From positions 1 to 20,333 of the IMG/VR virus record IMGVR_UViG_3300048839_000302: a DNA stretch of 20,333 bases; one strand, given 5' to 3'. A program made the translations under genes and the position numbers. Position 1 is the first letter of the stretch. Every line of letters begins with the position of its first letter. This DNA comes from a virus. Positions 12,834 to 20,333 of this stretch are shown here, in pieces. The notes under the pieces are model-generated. The model was not told where the DNA came from. It saw only the letters and a list, made by a program, of their open reading frames with translations, and did no database searches.

Positions 12834-15800
12834 TCACTCTGTCGCTAGGCCCGCAGCGGCCTCGGACTGCCCCCGCAAGTACCTCGGCATCGTCAGCAGT
12901 GTCCGCTGATTAAGCGGCAGCCCCGCCAACGCTACTTGGCGCCGCAGACTTGCAGGCGATATGGCGATCGGCATGTCAGGGTGCGCTTGGTTCCACGCCA
13001 CAATAGCCTGGCCAACCTCGTTGGCGGCTGCACGATCGCCCTCGCGGATGGCAGCGACCATCTCCTTGGAGAACTGCGCGCGGATATCGTTGTAGAACGC
13101 CACTGACCGCCGGTCGATCGCGTCGCTCTCGTAGACTTGAGCGAGCGCCGCGGAACTGAAACCGAGCGATTGCCAGAATGCTTCCCACGAGCCGACGTCC
13201 ACCAGCTTGCGGCCGCCGGCGTCCGTGGCGTAGCCCTTCTCGAACTGCTCCCAGCCCTTAACCGCGTTCTTGGCGGCGAGCGGCAGGCCCTGCTTCGAGG
13301 CTTCGAGGAAGTTGCCTTTGCTCATGGCGTCGACGCCACTCACGATACCCGAGGCCATCCCGCCCACCGGGCCGAGGATCTCGTCCATGGCGCGACGATA
13401 GTCCACGTCGGCGGCACCGATCCGCGTGCCGGGGATCAGATTACCCGCGCCGACGCGGCTGGCGAAGTTGAGGTCTGTCAAGCTGTTGGCGACGCCGTGC
13501 ATCAGCACGCTCGAAAGATCAGCGCCGACGACTGCCTCGCTGGCTGACTTCAGGGTGTTGCGCATCCAGCGTTTTGAGTTGAAGGGCTCGCCGAACAGCC
13601 GCTGCGCGATGACGTCGATCAGGTCTTGCAGGTCTTCGGCGAACGGCAGGCCGTCGGTGCCCGCCATCAGCACCAGCATGCCCAGCATATACACCGCCGC
13701 CTTGGGGTTCTCCTTGGCGAGGAACGTCATCGTCTCCATCATGAAGATGGGGAACGACTTGAACACGAAGAACAGGCTGCCGACGCCCGAGTCGGCGAGT
13801 GCCGGGCGGTTGGCCTCGTCATAGCGGAACTGCGTGCCGAAGACCGTCTCTTGGGCCTGCTTGTGGGCGGCTTCATTGTCGAGGTTGTTCGACTTGGCCA
13901 CCTTGTAGGCAGCAATGAAGGCCGACACGCGGTTGTACTGTTCGGCCAGCCGGAACGGCGTCATCCAGAGCTTCACCGCCTCCTGCGTGCGCCCGCTGAG
14001 CGAGTATTCCTGCCCGCGCGAGAGGCCCATGAATTGATAGATCTCGGTGTCGAACAACGATCCATCCTGCGCGGCGATCTGCAACGCGTGGCGCAAGCCA
14101 TCCACCTCGTCAATGCCTTCGAGGGGCTTCTGGCCGAGCAGCGTCGGCAGGTCACGGACATCGCGGAAGTGCTTGCCGGCGAGGCGCATGCCTTCAAGCA
14201 GGCTCGCCGTGGCGCGGGCCGGGTTCGTGTGCTGCGTCAGCCACGGTAGCGTGATCATGGGCAATGACGACAGGTTCACGCCCGCCGCAGCGATCGAGCC
14301 ACCGAGGAAATAGACTGTCGCCAGCGCGCGAAGCTTGTTCGAGACCGTCGACCGCGACTCTGGCGACATGACGAAGCCCACCTTCTCGTCGGCGAGGTTT
14401 CGGAAGAACCCGGCATCGGGGCCGTCGAGCTTCCAGAGGTTGGTGTCAGCCTGCGTGTTGATGGCGACCGTACCATCCTTGGTGAAGGCAACGTCGACCT
14501 GCCGACCCTGTAGGGAGTCCTGGATGGCATCGCCCATCTCGGCATAAGCGATCTTGTTGGACATCGACACCGCGAACTCGGCGAGCACGCGCATGCCGTC
14601 CTGGCTGTAGCCGGCCACGTTCTGCCGGCGGAAGAGCCTGTTGCGGCGGGTGCTGTCGGCGGCGATCAGCGCCCGACCAAGGCGCTCCTTCTCGGGCTGC
14701 GTGAGGCTCACCCCGTGGCGTTGGGCGAGATCGAGGAACTGGCCGATCGAGATCGAGCCATCATAGTCGACCTTGTGCTTGAAGCCATAGTCGACGTGCA
14801 GCCCCTCGGGGCCGAAGATTTTCTCCAGCTCTGCCTTCGCCTCGGTGGCATTGGCCTCGCGCTCATACTGCTCGTAGTAGACGGTGATCTGCTTGCCGTC
14901 GGGTGCCGTGACGTAGGCGTGAACGAAGTGGTCGCCGTAGCGCCGCTCGGGGAAGTAGCTGTGCTTCTTGAGCTGCTCGACCTGCACCTTGCGATTCTCA
15001 AACCACTCGGCAAACTTGGCGTCGTCACTGAAGAATTTGCGGTACTTCACCTGCTCGGACGCGAACTCGGCGTCAAGCATCTTGCCGATCATGGCCCATG
15101 CCTGGTCGGCCATGGCGCGCTGCTCCGGCGTGAGCGGCTGCATCAGCGACTTGTACTCGGCGCTGTCGCGCGTGAGGCCGCCAACCGTCGCGGTGAGCAT
15201 GGCTTTGCTGACCGCTGCCTTATCAGACTTTGTGGCTCCTTTGACCCACGTCGACAGTTCCTTGGCGATGGCGCGCTCGAAGATCAGCGCTTTACGCTGG
15301 ATGAAGTGCGTCATGACGTCGAACACGTTGGCGTAGCCTTGTGAGGCTCTCGCGCGGTTGAGGCCACTGCCGATGTAGCCGTGGTACACGCGGCGCAGCG
15401 ACGCGCCGAGCGCCTTCACTTCGAAGCCCGCCTTCTCGGCGAGTCGATCGGTAAGGTCGCGCATGTCCGGCGTGTCAAGGCGCCCGGCAAGATGCGCGTT
15501 CACCTGCTCACGCTGAAGCTGGCCCTCGTTCATGCGCCGCGCGAGGTCAGTGACCGACTCCGTGGCAGCCCGTGAGTAAAACGCGCCAGTCGTATCGATC
15601 TGCCGTTTGACGGCGCTCTTCACAAGCTCGTCACGATATACCGGCGCGCTGCCAGTAAACACGCCGAGCGACTCCAAAGTCGGGTAAACCTCCGGCATCG
15701 CGCGTTGCGCCTGCGCAGCCCACTCCGCCGGCGTGAGTTGCCCGGCCGGCAGTCGTTTGTCTTCGATGAACGTACGCACAGCACGCTGCGTCGAAGAATA

Positions 15801-18800
15801 CTGCGGAGCAGGAGGAACTTCCACGCCCGCGACACCCGCGCTCGTTACCGGCAGATCGTTGCGGTTGAACACAACCGCAGCCCCCTGATTCCCTAGCGTG
15901 TTCTTGCGGCTCAGGTATCCGGCGTATCCCGCGCGGACTACCCCTAACTCGGCCGCGTTCGAGTCCTGGGTGCGGAATAACCCAAGCGCGTCAACATCCG
16001 CGTCGTATAGGTTGTTCAGCACCGCCAAATGCGGCACGCTACCCACTCCGGCTTCTGGGCGCACCCCGTTGCCGGTGTTGACGTAAAACGCCGTCCTGGC
16101 CCGGATGCGTGGGTCAGCAGTCGCCAGCCGTTCGCGCTCGGCCCCGGTAAGCCCGCGGCCAAAATAGTGCCCGCTCAACGTCGTCCGCGGCTCGGTCGAA
16201 AAATGCACCCCTTGGACTCCGTGTACTGCAAACGGCAGGCTGGTATTGACGCGGTCTTTCGGCGAAAGCCGTAAATCGAGCAGCCCTACAGAGAAGACGT
16301 TCCCGTCAAGCACCGTGTAGCCGTCGCGCTGTTTGGCTTCCTCGCCAACCACATCGCGGCTGTGTGCGGCGGGGGTAACGCTACCGTCTTGGTACACGTA
16401 CCCCTCGTTCGTCAACACGGACTCTTGCCCATATTTCTTGGCGAAACGAAGTGCCTCTGCCTCTGGCATTTTAACCATGAAGCTGTCGCCTTGATCCACC
16501 CCGAGGTACTTCCCCGGCCCCTTCAAGTAGGGCAGCTTCAGCGCCTGCAGTTCAGCTTCCAGCTTCGCGTTCGCCGCGACGTTCTCATGGGTGTCGTACG
16601 CACCTTGCGCCTCTTGCACCCCGGTGATGATCGCCCAGCCCGGCTTGCGAAGGAATGTCGCAGGGTCCTGCGCGAACTCGTCGAGGCTTGAGATTGCCCC
16701 CGCAGTAGTCTTGCTGAAAAGTGGCAGGCCCGCCATTGCTTCACCCTTGAGCGCGGGGGTTATGTCGAAGCCGGGTTGCACCAAGTCCGGCTCAGTTCCA
16801 TGCCGTACATCCGATGCCGGGTATTCCGTACCCTCCTCCAGCATCCGAAGCTCGACCTTTCTCCCGCCCAGCTTCTTCAGCAGATCATTCGCCACCTGTG
16901 GGACAATGCGGTCGTAGAAGGCAGCCATCCCCGTGTCGGAAATAGTGATGTCGTCTCCTTCAATCACACCAGACTGCTCGGGCGACTCAATGATGCTATC
17001 GCCCATTGCTTTACCAACGGCGTCGCTAACCATGTTTTCGCGTTCGTTTGTATCACTCACCAGACTGCCGTTCTTGCTGGCAACAAGGCGAATCTTTCCG
17101 TCTGCCTGTTTTGTCCATTCAATCCGGTCGACGACTTTGCGTAGGGCTTCGCGGTAACGCACAACTTGCTGCTCGCCGGTCGTCCAGGCAATCCGGTCGA
17201 AGCCGTTCTCGGCGGCGTAACGGATCATGCGCTTGAGCGCGAGGCCGACCCATGCTTTCGTGTCGGTGACGAAGGGGGCGAAGGGGACGCCTGAAGACGT
17301 GTCGTGGATTATACCCACCACGTCGTACGGCACTCCCTTTTCTTCAAGCCTCCGCGCGAGGAGATTGCCGTTGATGCTGCCCGCGGCCCAATTATTAATC
17401 AGGGTGTGGACGCTCTCCATTCCTTCTTCATCGGCGGCTTTCGCCCACTCGGACGCATTAAACGCTTCGCGCAGTTGTTTCGCTCGCTGCTCTACTCCCG
17501 CGTAGCGGAACCCCTCCTTCCGCCCCTTCTGCGCCCAGTCGCTCTGCAGTTCCTCGATGAAGAGGACGCGCTTTCCGTCGGCGTCGGTGCGCTCGTTGAA
17601 GCGGACGTGGGCCAGGATGTTGGGCTGGTCGAAGTGGGAGGAGCGGAACCCTGTCGCCGGCGCGGCGTCGGTCATTTCGTGCGCTTGAGCAATACGCTGC
17701 GCATGCGTAATTGCAGCGTCAGCAGTTTCGGCATCTGCGACAGCCACTTCTGAGCCGAACACCCGCCCGTTCGGCATGTCCGCCGTGACGTACCACCCCT
17801 CGTAATCGGCGCCAGTCGCTTCACCGAACCGCTTTGCTTGCCAATTTGTTAAGACCGCCTTCGTGGCTGGTGTTGCCCCAGGCAACCTCAACAGCAACTC
17901 GCGGTAGTTCTCGCCGCCGGGGAGTTGCCATTGGGAGAATTTGGTCGTGTCCTTCGTGCGCGTTCCCGCAGCGGCTTCCGCCTCCTCGCGCGTAGCGAAA
18001 GAGCGGCTGCGCGGATCAAACGCAATTTCCCAGTCTCCATTAAGGTCTTGCCGCACGACTCCACCTGGTATCGCAACCTCGCCCAACACCGTCTCCTCAA
18101 CCCGCACGCCATGCTCGCGCACGAACGCCTCGATGTCGGCGACGGAGACCTTGTCCGGCTGGAGGTCGAGCCACTCGGCGAGGCCGACGGCCTCCAACTC
18201 GGCGGCCTTGAACCGGCCTTCCTTCTGTCGGGCGGCCAGCCAGCTCTTCGCTTGGGCGGGGGCGATCGTGCCGTCCTTGCCGGCGACTTTCCTGATGTCG
18301 GCGACGGCTTCGGTGAGCGCCGAGTAGAATGCCTCTGCGGCGGCTTCGCGTCGGGCGGTCGACCGCATCACCTCCCGCTCGAACTCCCTGATCCCCGAGA
18401 TGTCACGCTTGGCATACTCCCCGCGTCGAATCATGGAGAACAGGTCTTCGTAGGACGTGAAGCCCAGGCCGTCAATGTAGTTCTGAATGCGCTCCATGAC
18501 GCGGGCGAGCTTCTGGAACACCTTGGCGATCATGCCTTGGGCTTCCAGCTCGCCGCGCCGCCAGAATTCAAAGCCGTAGGCGCGGGCCTCGGCGGGGATG
18601 GCGCGGATCTCGGACGTGATGTCGGTGCCGTTGGCGGCGTCGTAGGCTTCGGCCTTGGCGACGAGCATGCGGTGCAAACGCGAGCCACTGGCGAAAGCTT
18701 GACGGACGACGCGGCGCTCGGGACCGGTGAGCACGCGCTTGTCGAGGTAATGGAAGCCCTCGTGGGCAGCAACGGAACCGGCGTCGCTCGCTTGAAGCGA

Positions 18801-20333
18801 GACAGTGATCATGTCGCGCAGCTCGCCGAACTGGATCATGCCGGCGCCGCCGGCGACACGCGGAGCAGCTTCGACCACGAGGTCTTTCGGCGTGCCGACC
18901 ATTCCGGCGATCGTGTTCACGATCTCGTCGGTCTTGGCGATGACGGCTTCGTCGACGGCGGCGCGGCTTTGCTGGCGCTCATTTACCCCAATAAAAGCCT
19001 CAAGCTTTCGCAACAACCCCCGCCCCCCATCCGCGTCGTCGTTATAGCTACTTCCACCCTGGCGGATCATCTGGGCTACATACTTAGCTTCGTCTAATAG
19101 CCATCGCGAGGTGGGTTGGACTCCTACATCATCCGCCCGGCTATATAGCTCTGCCGGAGCCCTAGCCGCCTTACTCATCAACGTCTCCGGCATCGCAGCT
19201 TGCGCGGCGTCGGCCAACTTCTGCCAAAAAGTCTCGATCTCGACCTTCGGGATGACCCCGCGCAGAGCTTCAGACACAGCCTTGTCGAGCATTACCATAC
19301 CAGCAGCGTCGTCCTTCGCCATGACGGCGGCCTCGGCGCTGCGCTTCATCAGAGAAGCCGCGCGGCGGAGCTTGTTCGGGGTGGCCACGACGCCTTGGGC
19401 TGTGAGGTTGGCCAACGCCGTGTCGACTGCCTGCGTGTAGGCATTGACGAAGTTCTCGCGGCGCTCGGCGCTGCCGAACTGACGCCCGCGGAACTTCGGC
19501 GTCGTCTGCACTGGCGGTGCTTCGACCTTCGGCGCGGCGCGCTCATAAGCCCGTACAGCAGCCTGTTCCTGCACCGTGAGCGGTTCACCCTGCTGTTGCT
19601 TCAGCAGCGCTACTTGGACTTTGACGCTTGGTGCGCGCCCTTCTTGGCCTTCCGCTGCACCGAATACGCGATCGCCAACGCTTGCGGCAGCGGCTTGCCC
19701 GCGTGCCGCTCCTTCGCCACGTTGGCGCTGAACGCCTCCTTGGACTTCGACTTGACCAGGGGCATAGCCTGTCTCCTTCTCTGCAATGCGAAGAAGCTCG
19801 GCTTCCTTCGCGGTGATGATCGGCGCGGCCGGCGCCGGAGCGGGCTGCTCTCCGATGATGGTCGGCTCAGCCATCCGGGTCTTCTGCACCGGCGCGGCCA
19901 CAGGTTCGACGGGGGCGGCCCCCGGCACCTCGGTCGGCGTCTGGTTGATGATTATCTGGTTGCGCTGCTCCGGCGTGAGTGGCTGCGTGCCGAACTGTTC
20001 GTTGATGAAGGCTTGCTTGTAGGCTTCGTACTCCGGACGGGCGGTCTTGACCTCGGCGGCCGTGATCGGGCCAGTAACGCCTTCCTCGCGGTTGGCTCGG
20101 ATGAACTCGGACAACCCCATGGGCTCAGGCACGGCGGGGCCGGTGTGGGCTTCCGCAACAGGCGGGGCCTCGGGAGCAGGCGGCTCACCTTTGGTCGTTG
20201 GCTTCTGCCCGCGAGCAAGCTGCATGCCGCCACCGAGCAAACCACCGGTGAGCATGCCCAGGGCCGCCGCTTGGCCAACGCCCATGCCGAGTTCTTCGCC
20301 AAGGGCGATGTTCTGCGCGATCTGCTCCTGCGC
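12834..20333 (-). CDS. Giant polyvalent virion-type protein, C-terminal 2499 aa (5' partial at right edge)
   Basis: The frame is open to the window edge. The first ATG in view is at 20285, but 16 more codons read through before it, so the gene probably starts outside. Residues below count from that ATG. Residues 6-22 are a Gly-rich hydrophobic stretch, then Pro/Ala linkers. At 508-512 lies HEGFH (HExxH zincin) with a candidate third ligand in EARAYGFEFW near 566, a probable metallopeptidase. About 785-1150 is a conserved phage domain (GGENYRELLLRLPG, SHFDQPNILAHVRF, EELQSDW, RIAWTTGEQQVVRY). About 1212-1300 is weakly DUF3293-like, and about 1355-1475 (FGRGLTGAERERL to VVFNRNDLPV) resembles ADP-ribosyltransferase-like polyvalent domains. 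The remainder is helical, with hydrophobic segments near 1990-2015 and 2172-2232 (FKSFPIFMMETM, GTDGLPFAEDL), resembling LPD38. Such proteins are typically packaged and injected with phage DNA. Confidence 0.82.
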   Translation of the reverse strand, partial: AQEQIAQNIALGEELGMGVGQAAALGMLTGGLLGGGMQLARGQKPTTKGEPPAPEAPPVAEAHTGPAVPEPMGLSEFIRANREEGVTGPITAAEVKTARPEYEAYKQAFINEQFGTQPLTPEQRNQIIINQTPTEVPGAAPVEPVAAPVQKTRMAEPTIIGEQPAPAPAAPIITAKEAELLRIAEKETGYAPGQVEVQGGVQRQRGEGAARGQAAAASVGDRVFGAAEGQEGRAPSVKVQVALLKQQQGEPLTVQEQAAVRAYERAAPKVEAPPVQTTPKFRGRQFGSAERRENFVNAYTQAVDTALANLTAQGVVATPNKLRRAASLMKRSAEAAVMAKDDAAGMVMLDKAVSEALRGVIPKVEIETFWQKLADAAQAAMPETLMSKAARAPAELYSRADDVGVQPTSRWLLDEAKYVAQMIRQGGSSYNDDADGGRGLLRKLEAFIGVNERQQSRAAVDEAVIAKTDEIVNTIAGMVGTPKDLVVEAAPRVAGGAGMIQFGELRDMITVSLQASDAGSVAAHEGFHYLDKRVLTGPERRVVRQAFASGSRLHRMLVAKAEAYDAANGTDITSEIRAIPAEARAYGFEFWRRGELEAQGMIAKVFQKLARVMERIQNYIDGLGFTSYEDLFSMIRRGEYAKRDISGIREFEREVMRSTARREAAAEAFYSALTEAVADIRKVAGKDGTIAPAQAKSWLAARQKEGRFKAAELEAVGLAEWLDLQPDKVSVADIEAFVREHGVRVEETVLGEVAIPGGVVRQDLNGDWEIAFDPRSRSFATREEAEAAAGTRTKDTTKFSQWQLPGGENYRELLLRLPGATPATKAVLTNWQAKRFGEATGADYEGWYVTADMPNGRVFGSEVAVADAETADAAITHAQRIAQAHEMTDAAPATGFRSSHFDQPNILAHVRFNERTDADGKRVLFIEELQSDWAQKGRKEGFRYAGVEQRAKQLREAFNASEWAKAADEEGMESVHTLINNWAAGSINGNLLARRLEEKGVPYDVVGIIHDTSSGVPFAPFVTDTKAWVGLALKRMIRYAAENGFDRIAWTTGEQQVVRYREALRKVVDRIEWTKQADGKIRLVASKNGSLVSDTNERENMVSDAVGKAMGDSIIESPEQSGVIEGDDITISDTGMAAFYDRIVPQVANDLLKKLGGRKVELRMLEEGTEYPASDVRHGTEPDLVQPGFDITPALKGEAMAGLPLFSKTTAGAISSLDEFAQDPATFLRKPGWAIITGVQEAQGAYDTHENVAANAKLEAELQALKLPYLKGPGKYLGVDQGDSFMVKMPEAEALRFAKKYGQESVLTNEGYVYQDGSVTPAAHSRDVVGEEAKQRDGYTVLDGNVFSVGLLDLRLSPKDRVNTSLPFAVHGVQGVHFSTEPRTTLSGHYFGRGLTGAERERLATADPRIRARTAFYVNTGNGVRPEAGVGSVPHLAVLNNLYDADVDALGLFRTQDSNAAELGVVRAGYAGYLSRKNTLGNQGAAVVFNRNDLPVTSAGVAGVEVPPAPQYSSTQRAVRTFIEDKRLPAGQLTPAEWAAQAQRAMPEVYPTLESLGVFTGSAPVYRDELVKSAVKRQIDTTGAFYSRAATESVTDLARRMNEGQLQREQVNAHLAGRLDTPDMRDLTDRLAEKAGFEVKALGASLRRVYHGYIGSGLNRARASQGYANVFDVMTHFIQRKALIFERAIAKELSTWVKGATKSDKAAVSKAMLTATVGGLTRDSAEYKSLMQPLTPEQRAMADQAWAMIGKMLDAEFASEQVKYRKFFSDDAKFAEWFENRKVQVEQLKKHSYFPERRYGDHFVHAYVTAPDGKQITVYYEQYEREANATEAKAELEKIFGPEGLHVDYGFKHKVDYDGSISIGQFLDLAQRHGVSLTQPEKERLGRALIAADSTRRNRLFRRQNVAGYSQDGMRVLAEFAVSMSNKIAYAEMGDAIQDSLQGRQVDVAFTKDGTVAINTQADTNLWKLDGPDAGFFRNLADEKVGFVMSPESRSTVSNKLRALATVYFLGGSIAAAGVNLSSLPMITLPWLTQHTNPARATASLLEGMRLAGKHFRDVRDLPTLLGQKPLEGIDEVDGLRHALQIAAQDGSLFDTEIYQFMGLSRGQEYSLSGRTQEAVKLWMTPFRLAEQYNRVSAFIAAYKVAKSNNLDNEAAHKQAQETVFGTQFRYDEANRPALADSGVGSLFFVFKSFPIFMMETMTFLAKENPKAAVYMLGMLVLMAGTDGLPFAEDLQDLIDVIAQRLFGEPFNSKRWMRNTLKSASEAVVGADLSSVLMHGVANSLTDLNFASRVGAGNLIPGTRIGAADVDYRRAMDEILGPVGGMASGIVSGVDAMSKGNFLEASKQGLPLAAKNAVKGWEQFEKGYATDAGGRKLVDVGSWEAFWQSLGFSSAALAQVYESDAIDRRSVAFYNDIRAQFSKEMVAAIREGDRAAANEVGQAIVAWNQAHPDMPIAISPASLRRQVALAGLPLNQRTLLTMPRYLRGQSEAAAGLATE

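Noticed and set aside
12169-12909. 246-codon open frame on the plus strand
   Set aside because: It is antisense to the 200-aa tail protein and to the end of the giant gene, Arg-rich, with no ribosome-binding site or motif.
17925-19097. 390-codon open frame on the plus strand
   Set aside because: It is antisense to the giant gene across the HExxH region and shows no recognisable motif; long shadow frames are expected at this GC content.
1-20333. tRNA genes, CRISPR arrays, insertion sequences or attachment sites
   Set aside because: Reading both strands by eye, I saw no cloverleaf with a T-loop consensus, no regularly spaced repeats, no transposase motifs and no integrase-linked direct repeats; a dedicated search could still find a weak one.

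Overview
The window looks like part of a GC-rich tailed-phage (or prophage) genome. I infer this from a replication block with a PrimPol/DUF927-type primase-helicase, a complete Gram-negative lysis cassette (holin, SAR endolysin, Rz with nested Rz1), tail-fibre genes and one giant polyvalent virion-type protein. The two-membrane lysis logic (i-spanin plus lipoprotein o-spanin) implies a Gram-negative host. High GC with GC-rich codon choice would suit a proteobacterium such as a Burkholderiales member, but the host is inference. No capsid, portal, terminase or integrase gene is in the window, so lifestyle and morphotype cannot be decided. The giant protein is reminiscent of Bcep22-like podoviruses, but that is recollection, not a search.

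Layout: two convergent transcription blocks meet at a palindromic terminator near 6.54 kb. The plus-strand block (1-6482) carries the end of a SNF2-type helicase, a 66-aa J-domain-like protein and a good sigma70-type promoter (399-427). Three tightly packed genes follow, ending with a 445-aa zinc-motif protein that has a Pro/Ala tail and an AT-hook. After them come a rho-independent terminator, a long RNA stem, an HTH regulator, the 945-aa primase-helicase, a zinc ribbon and a small protein. A solitary lipoprotein gene closes the block, with an AT-rich leader and its own downstream terminator (a 'moron'-like unit).

The minus-strand block (20333 down to 6572) is read right to left as one apparent operon with overlapping or closely spaced genes. 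It begins with the giant polyvalent protein (at least 2499 aa, running off the right edge), followed by two small tail-associated proteins and an 832-aa tail fibre/tailspike. Two small coupled genes come next, then the lysis genes: holin, SAR lysozyme, a second two-TM protein, and Rz/Rz1. A 135-aa conserved phage-type protein is last.

Working together: the plus block replicates the DNA and regulates early functions. The minus block is late: virion proteins, including an injected multi-domain protein with a zincin protease motif, receptor recognition, then host lysis. I saw no tRNA, CRISPR array, insertion sequence or attachment site. The most noteworthy items are the architecture of the giant protein, the structured leader at 2440-2525, the AT-rich patch in the tail fibre, and the lone lipoprotein.
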